Part shown: one piece after another, positions 53,400-60,792 of the stretch
Layout of the letters: each line of letters begins with the position of its first letter
How positions within the stretch are numbered: the stretch's first letter is position 1
Program-made: the position numbers and the translations under genes
Notes under the pieces: model-generated
What the model was told of the DNA's origin: nothing
The model's input: only the letters and a program-made list of their open reading frames with translations
Database searches by the model: none
Origin: Chitinophaga ginsengisegetis
GTDB lineage: Bacteria > Bacteroidota > Bacteroidia > Chitinophagales > Chitinophagaceae
Direction: 5' to 3'
NCBI RefSeq assembly: GCF_900168065.1
Contig: NZ_FUZZ01000002.1
Location: 124,001 to 188,000 of the forward strand
Length of the DNA stretch: 64,000 nt

Positions 53400-53586
53400 A
53401 TACTTCTCCGATACTTCCCGGATACTTCTCAGATACTTAGGAGTCGTGTATGTGTCGTACTCCCTATATGGTTCCTATACAGTCCCCATACAGTCACTAT
53501 ACACTCCCCATACTCTCCCTATACAGTTCCCATACACTCACAATACACTCACAATACACTCCCCATACACTCCCCATACACTTAGG
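53400..53586. repeat. 17-unit, 11-bp tandem repeat in perfect phase
   Basis: From 53400 to 53586 the sequence divides into exactly 17 units of 11 bases without any insertion or deletion. Fourteen units begin ATAC and most are followed by a C/T-rich stretch; typical units are ATACTTCTCCG (53400), ATACAGTCCCC (53477), ATACACTCACA (53532, 53543) and ATACACTCCCC (53499, 53554, 53565). The unit at 53466 starts ATAT, and those at 53444 and 53455 are the most divergent, yet the phase is kept through all three. TTAGG ends the first group (53433) and the last unit (53576). Eleven bases is close to one helical turn, so matching faces of the DNA would align. All frames on the plus strand can read through units, but the 67-residue frame there has no protein-like character. 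Confidence 0.9.
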
Positions 53587-53666
53587 CCCCTGAGGCTAAT
53601 AGTATTTTAACGCCATTTCTTATATTGACTGCCTAAAATAATAATTTTATCCGTCTAAAAACCAAC

Positions 53667-53725
53667 ACAGGCTATGATTGGTAAAACACCTGCAGGAACG
53701 CAGCGATTAACAAATCATAGCCTGT
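53667..53725. repeat. 13-bp perfect inverted repeat with extended arms
   Basis: ACAGGCTATGATT (53667-53679) is exactly complementary to AATCATAGCCTGT (53713-53725), with a 33-base loop. Similarity extends outward: AACCAACA before the left arm and the complement of AACCTAACATA after the right arm, giving about 22 imperfect pairs. The loop contains CCTGCAGG and a short CTGC/GCAG hairpin. It could be a REP- or MITE-like element, a structured RNA, or a recombination site. Confidence 0.6.
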
Positions 53726-53805
53726 ATGTTAGGTTCATCGGAATAGCCTGACGAAATAAAGGCATGTTGAATTTATATGGGAAGGAAAGCAGAAAGAAGC
53801 GCTGA

Positions 53806-54150
53806 CTAATTATACTCCTGTTTTAAAAAAGTACCTAATTCCTGTTCAAGCTTTCTCTGTTCTGAATAAAAAGGTAAAAGCCGGTGCAGCAGATTGCCAC
53901 TACCCGTAGTGATAAGGTCCAGTAAAAAGAACATGGTTGTGAGAACAGATGGCTTAGTCATTCTCTCTATCACAATTTCGTTTTCTTCTTTTGTTACCTG
54001 GATGGATACAAAAGCAGATTTCTCCACAAAAATACTTTGCTTGTTACCAAAATCAAATAGCTCATAAGAATACCTGCCGGAGAACTTTTGCTTCAGGGTT
54101 TCTGATAGTTCGTTAATGGAAGGAAGTATTTTTGAGGTGGTAATCTTCAT
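53806..54150 (-). CDS. Small protein of unknown function
   Basis: The 114-residue product (MKITTSKILPSINELSETLKQKFSGRYSYELFDFGNKQSIFVEKSAFVSIQV...) has good codon character and a balanced composition. It lacks a signal peptide. A central beta-rich part (FVSIQVTKEENEIVIERMTK) is followed by a hydrophobic stretch (VLTTMFFLLDLITTGSGNLLHRLLPF) that could be a membrane-touching helix, and then a charged helix. No family is recognised. It stands alone, next to the 55-residue gene on the same strand. Confidence 0.65.
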   Translation of the reverse strand: MKITTSKILPSINELSETLKQKFSGRYSYELFDFGNKQSIFVEKSAFVSIQVTKEENEIVIERMTKPSVLTTMFFLLDLITTGSGNLLHRLLPFYSEQRKLEQELGTFLKQEYN

Positions 54151-54277
54151 CTTTCTTTTTTTATATTAATATACCCATAAATTCCGACAAACAGTAAATA
54201 AAAAAATGGCTGTTACAAATTATCCTTCTTCATTTCATTCACTGCATAGCCTGCAGTCCTTGCTCCAGTACAGCTTC

Positions 54278-54445
54278 TTATACTTTATCCCTTCCCCTTT
54301 GATCATCCATTCTCCTTTCTTCCACAGGATCATCCGTCGCTCCCGGAGGTAACAGCTCTTTCCTGTCTTTACGGTTCCTTACAATTAAGAACCCGATCAG
54401 CGCAATAGCTGCCAGCGCAACGATGATGATAATTCCTATACGCAT
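54278..54445 (-). CDS. 55-residue single-pass membrane protein
   Basis: Reading the minus strand from the ATG at 54445 gives MRIGIIIIVALAAIALIGFL, then IVRNRKDRKELLPPGATDDP and a charged tail ending RRMDDQRGRDKV before TAA at 54280-54278. The first 22 residues form one membrane helix and the rest is cytoplasmic. Very similar small proteins (helix, then RNxKDRKEL and an acidic tail) are frequent in Bacteroidota as 'hypothetical' genes; their role is unknown. The gene is easily missed because of its length. Confidence 0.65.
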   Translation of the reverse strand: MRIGIIIIVALAAIALIGFLIVRNRKDRKELLPPGATDDPVEERRMDDQRGRDKV

Positions 54446-54560
54446 CTTCTTATTTTTTTACTTCCAGGCAAAGGCAATCCTGAGTTTGCATGATACCCCG
54501 AGGGATATAAAGTTAAATAAAACGCCCCGGTAACTTCCGGAAAACAGATTAAATTATCCA

Positions 54561-54568
54561 TATATTTG
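54561..54568 (+). promoter_or_regulatory. -7 box (TATATTTG) of the GrpE-like/Hsp70 operon
   Basis: TATATTTG is an exact TAnnTTTG box 20 bases before the ATG of the GrpE-like gene. It places the transcription start near 54575 and gives a short leader for a two-gene operon. No clear -33 TTG was seen. Confidence 0.55.
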
Positions 54569-54588
54569 CTTAGACCAGCATTTGAATA

Positions 54589-54912
54589 ATGGACCCATTA
54601 TCTACCCTGCATATCCGGATCATCAACCAGGTTTTTGAACTGGACAAGAAAACAAGTGCCAAACCGGAGCTGCTATCCCTGCAACGTAATATAGACCGGA
54701 TTAAACAACATTTTGAAGAAGCAGGTTATACCATCCTCAACCCACTGGGCGAACCTTACCGGGAAACACGGGTGGATTACGAAGCCAGCATCACCGGCGA
54801 AATGTCGCCGGACATGGAAATAGTAAATGTGATCAAGCCGGTGGTATATTATACAAACGGAGGACAAAAATCTATTTTACAAAAAGGTGTGGTCATCGCC
54901 GCCGCAAAATAA
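54589..54912 (+). CDS. Short GrpE-like nucleotide-exchange factor candidate
   Basis: The 107-residue protein resembles the C-terminal half of GrpE. One helix (PELLSLQRNIDRIKQHFEEAGYTIL) leads to NPLGEPYRETRVDYEASITG, comparable with the 'LGExFDPNxHEAV' region of GrpE. The beta wing follows: VNVIKPVVYYTNGGQKSILQKGVVIAAAK, comparable with 'V.QVLQKGYTLNGRVIRPAMVVVAK'. The long N-terminal helices of true GrpE (about 190 residues) are absent, so this is a mini form. It lies four bases before the Hsp70 gene, the expected partner for ADP release. The likeness is read by eye; it is the basis for calling the pair a dedicated Hsp70 system. Confidence 0.6.
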   Translation: MDPLSTLHIRIINQVFELDKKTSAKPELLSLQRNIDRIKQHFEEAGYTILNPLGEPYRETRVDYEASITGEMSPDMEIVNVIKPVVYYTNGGQKSILQKGVVIAAAK

Positions 54913-54916
54913 ACCT

Positions 54917-57415
54917 ATGAGCAACCAAATTAATTTCGGTATCGACCTGGGCACTACCAATTCCCTGATCGCCAGGTTCCAGAACGGCGCCGTGGAAATC
55001 TTCAAAAACCCGTTCGGTCAGAAAGAAACGCTGCCTTCGGTGGTGGCCTTCCGGAAAGACAGGATCATTGTTGGCGATAAAGCCAGGGAGCTGATAGAGA
55101 AAGATCCGGAAAATGTGTTCTCTTCTTTCAAAAGAAAAATGGGAACATCGGAATCATTCTTTGTACCTAATACGAGCGACTTTAAAACGCCGGTAGAACT
55201 TTCTGCCCTCGTACTCCGCGAACTCAAAAACTTTATCTATACCGGCGAAAAACCGGAAGCAGTGATCATCACTATCCCCGCTTCTTTTGATACGATCCAG
55301 TCGAACGCTACCAAAAAAGCAGGCAACGATGCAGGCTTCAGCGAAGTACTGCTGCTGCAGGAACCCATTGCCGCCAGCCTCGCTTTTGCCAACAAACAGG
55401 CCAACGCTACCTCTCTCCAGGGACAATGGCTGGTATATGACCTCGGCGGCGGCACCTTTGATGTGGCCCTCGTGAAAATTGTAGATGGCGAAATGCGCGT
55501 TACCGATCATGAAGGAGATAACTATCTCGGAGGTGTGGACTTCGACATTGCCATCATAGAACAGCTGGTGACTCCCGCCCTGCAACAACAACACACCCTC
55601 CCCGACCTGCTCACCGAAATGCGCAGCGCACGCGGAAAATATAATACCCTGTATCATATCCTGCTCAAAAAAGCAGAAGAAGTAAAAGTACAGCTCACTG
55701 CCAGTCCTTCGGCAGAAATGGAATTTGAAATCACCGACGCCACCGGCCAACCGCACGACATCTATCTCACCATTACCCGCGAACAATTTGAAACCGTTAT
55801 ATACGACCGCATACAGTATTCCGTTGATCTCGTAAAAAAGATCATCGACCGTAACCACCTCACCGCTGCCGATATCAAAGAAGTAGTGATGATTGGCGGC
55901 AGCACGTATATCCCGATGGTAAAAACCCTGGTCGCGGCACAACTGGGCATCCCCGTTAACTGCAGCGTAGATCCCACCACTGCCGTAGCCGCAGGCGCCG
56001 CATGGTATGCCGGCACCAAAACAATTACCCAGTCCAACCCCGCCGCCAGCAAACCTTTGGCAGCAGGCATGCCGGATATCCGGTTTAAAACAGCCTATCA
56101 GAAAAATACCGCCGATAAGGAAGAATATTTTACCGCCATCGTAACCGGTCCCGTAGCCGGATTAAGCTACCGCATTGTGCGTGCCGACGGCGGCTACGAC
56201 AGTGGCATCAAACCATTGCAGGAACGTATCTCTGAAATGCTGCTGCTGGCCGAAAATACCAGCAATGTATTTAATATCCTGGTATTCGATGCCGCACATA
56301 ACGAACTGGCGGTACAAGCCCCCGTTATCGCTATTTCGCAGGGCAAATTTAATATTCATGGTCAGCCGCTGCCAAACGATATCTGTATTGAAATAGATGA
56401 CCTGGAAAACAATACCACCAAACTGGAACTCATCTTTGAAAAAAACGCCATCCTCCCGCTGAGGAAAACGATTATCAAAGAAGTGATGAAAACAATCCTG
56501 CGCACCAGCCAGGACAGCCTCCTGATCAACGTGCTGGAAGGCAGTCGCTATGCCATCCCCGGCAGCTGCGTTCCCCTCGGCATGATCGAAATAAAAAGCA
56601 CCGACCTCATCACCGATCTCGTGAAAGGCTCCGATGTGGAAATTACCTTGCAGATCAGCGAAAGCAGGGACCTTTCCGTGAGGGCAGTACTGCTCATGAA
56701 CGAACAGGAATTCTCCGAAGTATTCAATCCTATGGTCAGGAAAATCAACACCGGTAAACTACTGGACGATATCCGCCAGCTGCGCCTCAACGCATCTGAA
56801 AAAATAAAATCATTCAGGAGAAGCCAGCAGTATGAACTGGCAGCAACCGTGCAGGACATCATGGTGGATCTGGATCATATCAGCAACCGCCTGGAATTGC
56901 TCAGTACAGATGATGTGACTGACGAAAAATATCAGCTGGAAGAAAAGAAACGTAAACTCGCGCAACATCTCGACAGCACCGGGAAAGACCAGCTGATTGT
57001 AGAAATTACAGAACTCTATTTTAAAAGGAAAGAATATTGTTTGTATAATATCCGGGAAGAAGAAGACAGCGCCCGCATGATCCGTTTTGAAAAGATCATT
57101 GCCGATGAAAGCGCCTGTCTTTCTTCACAAAGCTACTACGCCATCAAGGCAAAAATTGATGAGCTGAATGATCTTTGCTGGGAAATAAGACGCAACAAAC
57201 CCGAAACCTGGATCAATGCGTATTACTACTACGCCAACGTAAGTACAGATGATTATACCGATCCGCAAACAGCCGCCCGCTTCAAGGAAATCGGGGAAAA
57301 GGCGCTGGAACGGAAAAATTATGAAGAACTGAAAGTAGCCGTGAATCAACTGTACAACCTCATGCCGGATACCAAAAAAGAAACCGACCAGCTGAAAGGA
57401 ACCGGGATCGGTTAA
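54917..57415 (+). CDS. Divergent Hsp70 family chaperone
   Basis: The ATG at 54917 gives 832 residues. The nucleotide-binding domain is complete: GIDLGTTNS at the start (Asp10), the region ending VIITIPASFDTIQSNATKKAGNDAGF, WLVYDLGGGTFDVALVKI and VVMIGGSTYIPMVKTLVAAQLG with VDPTTAVAAGAA. After about residue 385 a beta-type substrate domain is poorly conserved, and the last 250 residues are helical with charged segments. It is longer than DnaK (about 640) and lacks the GGMP/EEVD ends of housekeeping DnaK. It probably serves a special client. Directly downstream, convergent by four shared bases, are two paralogous membrane proteins. Confidence 0.92.
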   Translation: MSNQINFGIDLGTTNSLIARFQNGAVEIFKNPFGQKETLPSVVAFRKDRIIVGDKARELIEKDPENVFSSFKRKMGTSESFFVPNTSDFKTPVELSALVLRELKNFIYTGEKPEAVIITIPASFDTIQSNATKKAGNDAGFSEVLLLQEPIAASLAFANKQANATSLQGQWLVYDLGGGTFDVALVKIVDGEMRVTDHEGDNYLGGVDFDIAIIEQLVTPALQQQHTLPDLLTEMRSARGKYNTLYHILLKKAEEVKVQLTASPSAEMEFEITDATGQPHDIYLTITREQFETVIYDRIQYSVDLVKKIIDRNHLTAADIKEVVMIGGSTYIPMVKTLVAAQLGIPVNCSVDPTTAVAAGAAWYAGTKTITQSNPAASKPLAAGMPDIRFKTAYQKNTADKEEYFTAIVTGPVAGLSYRIVRADGGYDSGIKPLQERISEMLLLAENTSNVFNILVFDAAHNELAVQAPVIAISQGKFNIHGQPLPNDICIEIDDLENNTTKLELIFEKNAILPLRKTIIKEVMKTILRTSQDSLLINVLEGSRYAIPGSCVPLGMIEIKSTDLITDLVKGSDVEITLQISESRDLSVRAVLLMNEQEFSEVFNPMVRKINTGKLLDDIRQLRLNASEKIKSFRRSQQYELAATVQDIMVDLDHISNRLELLSTDDVTDEKYQLEEKKRKLAQHLDSTGKDQLIVEITELYFKRKEYCLYNIREEEDSARMIRFEKIIADESACLSSQSYYAIKAKIDELNDLCWEIRRNKPETWINAYYYYANVSTDDYTDPQTAARFKEIGEKALERKNYEELKVAVNQLYNLMPDTKKETDQLKGTGIG

Positions 57416-59064
57416 TTGCCTATTTCCAGTTCTATTCCTGCTGCATTATTTTCCAGCAGGTTGAAATACAAACTGGTACTATCAGTAAGCCCGATTTCAA
57501 TAGGGATATTCCGGTCGGAGGTAGCCCAGTAATTGGGGTCGAGCTTAAAAATCAGGCTGCTTTCCTTCAGGAACTGCCTGGAATTTTTATACGGCATCAG
57601 GAAAAAACCTTTGACCCGGTAGGCACGCGCATCGTCCATCGGAGCCCTGGCTTCCTTACTTCCATTCCAAAGCTGCCCTGCATATACATACAGCTGGTTA
57701 ACGGTGAGCTGCAGCGGTACATAAGCGCTATCCGCCGGCGCAATATAGCAGGAATAAAAAGTATCGGGCGTTTGGATCATGGCGATGGCAGGAACGATCA
57801 AACGGTTGTAGAGATGCAGGCTTTGCCGGTGAGCGGTATTTGACTTTGGTGCAGAGATGGTTGCTCCTGGTTTGCGATCTTTAAGACGATCATTTACTGT
57901 TTTTAGCACAGCGGGATCGGTGGTATTAGAGAACAGCGGTTTTTGCAATGCAGCCATAAAGTCGGGGCCGTATACGTCGTCTCCTGTTATGGGGGTTTTA
58001 CTCACATCCCTGTATGGAGTATATATCGAGTCCGTTTGTAGGTTGAACAGGAGATATTTCATTGCTTCCTTAGTGCGGCTGGTGATAAAATAATTCACAG
58101 GTGCAGATAAAGTAGGATTAGGTCTTGTAAACATGGGCCTTACGTTGATCACAAAAATAAGTGCGACCGCCACACCTATAATCAACGAACCGGCTCCCTG
58201 CTCACTTAACCATTTAGGCCGGATAGGCGCCACCCAACGCCCAATCCGCTGCGCCAGGGACATCTTTTTTTCCTGCTCCTTCCAGTATTCCTTCATCTTC
58301 GTTTTCCACCGCGCCATTTCCTCCTGCACATATTCCGAGGTCTGTAATTTTCCTGTCAGTCCAACTATAGCCATCCCATTTGTAAAATCATTCCGGTATA
58401 TAGCCAGCCCCAGGTTGATCAAAGAAATACCGTAGTCACTTCTCCACTCATAAAACGCATATGGCAACTGATTCAGTTGTTTCACCAACGTAATATTGGC
58501 GAAGGGCCACAGCTCCCGCAGGGGAATCACCTCGCCTGCCCTGAGCTTTGCTATTATAATTTTTAACCTTTCTTCCAGCACTCTCACATAACGGAATATC
58601 CGTCCATAACAGGTGGTGGTGTGTTCCCCATCCAACAGCAACGGATTAGCAAACAGATCGATCGTATTCTGCAACCGTTGATGTTTCAAACTATCCAATA
58701 CCGCATTTGCAAATAATGGCTCGTAGTAAGGAGATATAAATTTCAGAAACCCATTCTCATTATAAAGAGGACTATCCGCAAACCTTCCGGTGATTTCACC
58801 GGTTTCCAGGAAATGCAGCAGCACCGGGTCTGCAGCTATCTGTGCATGATAGCGCAGCTCGTTGCCTGCTGTCAGCTTGTCGAAAAACTGTAACAGCTGG
58901 TGCTTATCGAATGTCCATTGATTTATTTTAAGTTGCTTGTCATCCGACAGTTCCAGTTCTGCCAGCATTTTTTTCCGGAGAAGGGATAACGCAGCAGTAT
59001 TCTCCGTATCTACGGGTCCACCATGAACTGTCTCCAGGAAACTAACGGGATTCACATACTTCAT
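57412..59064 (-). CDS. Single-pass membrane protein of unknown family, paralogue A
   Basis: The 550-residue protein is a clear paralogue of the next gene. Shared marks are the start MKYxNPxxFLExxxGGPV with LLRKKMxAELELS, an inner region with FLETGxxTG and FIxPxYEPxF, a membrane helix at about residues 291-312 (GSLIIGVAVALIFVIN) with basic residues before it, and an outer C-terminal half. That half has TGDDVYGPDFM, AHRQSLHLYNR, MIQTPDTFYSCYIAPADSAYVPLQL and KGFFLMPYKN. By the positive-inside rule the N-terminal 290 residues are cytoplasmic and the rest periplasmic. No known family or catalytic motif was recognised. It converges with the Hsp70 gene, the two stops overlapping in TTAA. Confidence 0.85.
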   Translation of the reverse strand: MKYVNPVSFLETVHGGPVDTENTAALSLLRKKMLAELELSDDKQLKINQWTFDKHQLLQFFDKLTAGNELRYHAQIAADPVLLHFLETGEITGRFADSPLYNENGFLKFISPYYEPLFANAVLDSLKHQRLQNTIDLFANPLLLDGEHTTTCYGRIFRYVRVLEERLKIIIAKLRAGEVIPLRELWPFANITLVKQLNQLPYAFYEWRSDYGISLINLGLAIYRNDFTNGMAIVGLTGKLQTSEYVQEEMARWKTKMKEYWKEQEKKMSLAQRIGRWVAPIRPKWLSEQGAGSLIIGVAVALIFVINVRPMFTRPNPTLSAPVNYFITSRTKEAMKYLLFNLQTDSIYTPYRDVSKTPITGDDVYGPDFMAALQKPLFSNTTDPAVLKTVNDRLKDRKPGATISAPKSNTAHRQSLHLYNRLIVPAIAMIQTPDTFYSCYIAPADSAYVPLQLTVNQLYVYAGQLWNGSKEARAPMDDARAYRVKGFFLMPYKNSRQFLKESSLIFKLDPNYWATSDRNIPIEIGLTDSTSLYFNLLENNAAGIELEIGN

Positions 59065-59091
59065 AAGAGAGCAAAATAAATAAAAAAGTGG

Positions 59092-60756
59092 CTACTCCAC
59101 CGGAATCAGGTCTACGCCGTTGAAATTATTGGTTAGCTGCCGGAGTTGGAGCTCCTGCTGCAGCTGGTTCTTTTGGGATAAGAAAACTTCTACCGGGATA
59201 TAACGGTTGGAATGTTGCCAGTAGCTACTGTCCAGGTTGAGTTGCAGACACGACGTTTTCAGAAACGACAGTGCATCATACACCGGCATGAGGAAAAAAC
59301 CTTTGGCACGATAAGATGGTACATATTCCATTGCATATTCCGCCTTCCAATCAGGGTCCCAGCCCACACCGGCATAAAAATATACCCTGCTTATTGAAAG
59401 CGGCAGGGGCACAAAGGCGCTGTCGAACGGCGCTATGTAACACGAGTAAAAGGAATCGGGCGTTTGTACCATTGTAATCAGCGCGCCATCCTGACGGTTA
59501 ACAACATGTATACTTTGCCGGTGCGCGGCATCGTGCCAGGAGCTGTCTTCCGGCCCCCACTCCCGCGACCGGCCAAAAGGCGGACGCACAAAGCCGGCGC
59601 CATAATCTCCCTGCATACGTACGGCCTTCATAAAATCAGCGCCATACACATCTGCCCCGGTGGCCGGAGATGGCAGCTTAGGGCTCTTTAACAGCTTCTT
59701 CGCCCGTTTTTCTGTATCCATCAGTAGCTGCGACAAGAGGTATTGCATAGTCAGCGAAGTACGGGCGCCCATAAAAATACTGTGCTCACTTTCGCGGACT
59801 TTTATGCGGGGCGTATATTCCTGTTCAAAGCGGGCACCGATGAAAATGGCTACGATAATGCCAAGCGCAATTCCTCCTTTCAGCAATACATCACGCACCA
59901 GTTTCCGACGCTGTTGCCGGGTTTTATAGCCGTTCCCGAAAAACCTGCCCAGCAACGATTTGCGGCTGGCGGCCTTTTCTTCCAGTTGCTGAAGATACCG
60001 GTGTGTTTCTTCTCTCACATACGCACCGCATTTCAATGTGTTTACGGCATGCAGTATTTCCAGCGCCTTTTTATTTTCGCGGGTACCATCCAGCGCCAGT
60101 GCAAAGTTGATCATCAGGATACCATAGTCGTTACGGAACTCCTGGAAAATATCCGGCAACGCATCCAGCGCCTGTACCTGCTGCAAACTCACATATGGAG
60201 CGGCTTCCCGCCACCTGGAGCCAGGATCTGCTCTCCTGCCCTTTTCTGCGGCTTCCAGTATTTTATAGCATTCCTGCAATGCGCGGAATATTTTATCATA
60301 ACTCCGGTTCAGGTGTTCGCCATCCATCAACAGCGGATTGGCATACAATTGCTGTAGTGCCGCCGCCTGCTGCTGTTTCAGGCTATTGAGCACCGCCGTG
60401 GTAAACACCGGTTCGTAAAAGGGTGCTATAAAAGTGAGGAAAACAGGCGTGCTGTAAAGCGGGTTATTATTAAAAAGTCCTGTCAGCTTGCCCGTTTCCA
60501 GGAAAGCCGACAGGACGTTATCTTCATTGATCTGTTGATGTAAGTGTAATTTGCCGGGCGACTGCAGTTCGTCAAAAAAAAGCAGCAGGTCGTTTTTACT
60601 GAACCATTGCGCACCTACCCGTAATACCTCTTCTTCCGATAATTCCAGCTCTGCCATCATTTTTTTCCGGAGAAGGGATACTGCGGCAGCATCCTCCGCT
60701 GATACGGGCCCGCCATTCATCTTCTCCAGGAAAGCAAAGGGATTCAGGTATTTCAT
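59092..60756 (-). CDS. Single-pass membrane protein of unknown family, paralogue B
   Basis: The 554-residue paralogue shares MKYxNPxxFLExxxGGPV, SLLRKKMMAELELS, LLLFFDEL and ETGKLTGLF with its neighbour, and the C-terminal VYGADFMKAV, AHRQSIHVVNR, MVQTPDSFYSCYIAPFDSAFVPLPL and YRAKGFFLMPVYD. The membrane helix is near residues 283-303 (LKGGIALGIIVAIFIGARF), preceded by a strongly basic run (KTRQQRRKLVRD). It is transcribed first, 27 bases before paralogue A. Tandem duplication with clear divergence suggests that the two subunits work together, possibly as a heteromer that receives or anchors the Hsp70 client at the inner membrane; that is inference. Confidence 0.85.
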   Translation of the reverse strand: MKYLNPFAFLEKMNGGPVSAEDAAAVSLLRKKMMAELELSEEEVLRVGAQWFSKNDLLLFFDELQSPGKLHLHQQINEDNVLSAFLETGKLTGLFNNNPLYSTPVFLTFIAPFYEPVFTTAVLNSLKQQQAAALQQLYANPLLMDGEHLNRSYDKIFRALQECYKILEAAEKGRRADPGSRWREAAPYVSLQQVQALDALPDIFQEFRNDYGILMINFALALDGTRENKKALEILHAVNTLKCGAYVREETHRYLQQLEEKAASRKSLLGRFFGNGYKTRQQRRKLVRDVLLKGGIALGIIVAIFIGARFEQEYTPRIKVRESEHSIFMGARTSLTMQYLLSQLLMDTEKRAKKLLKSPKLPSPATGADVYGADFMKAVRMQGDYGAGFVRPPFGRSREWGPEDSSWHDAAHRQSIHVVNRQDGALITMVQTPDSFYSCYIAPFDSAFVPLPLSISRVYFYAGVGWDPDWKAEYAMEYVPSYRAKGFFLMPVYDALSFLKTSCLQLNLDSSYWQHSNRYIPVEVFLSQKNQLQQELQLRQLTNNFNGVDLIPVE

Positions 60757-60792
60757 ATACCGGCAAAATACTAAAAAAAGTAATCAGCCGGG

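Larger units (their letters stand above)
53230..53805. other. Gene-poor region with repeat array and inverted repeat
   Basis: No gene is supported here. The stretch starts with the control region of the minus-strand epimerase gene. It then holds the 11-bp repeat array and the inverted repeat described separately. Short pieces of ATAGCCTG recur at 53718-53725, about 53743-53750 and 54246-54253. Confidence 0.6.

Noticed and set aside
53382..53585. 67-residue plus-strand frame across the 11-bp repeats
   Set aside because: It only reflects the repeat (an 11-residue SPYT/IHS pattern); its start lies outside the array and no family or signal is visible.
53400..53586. CRISPR array
   Set aside because: Units are 11 bp with no spacers, and no cas genes are near.
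53667..53734. Integron attC site (right end GTTAGGT matches GTTRRRY)
   Set aside because: The left end lacks a full RYYYAAC, there is no cassette array, and no integrase is in the window.
54917..57415. Housekeeping dnaK
   Set aside because: It is longer than DnaK, its substrate domain is divergent, and no dnaJ lies beside it; dnaK itself is expected elsewhere.
57412..60756. J-domain in the N-terminal half of the paralogues
   Set aside because: The start resembles NPxxxL but no HPD tripeptide or J-type helices can be seen.
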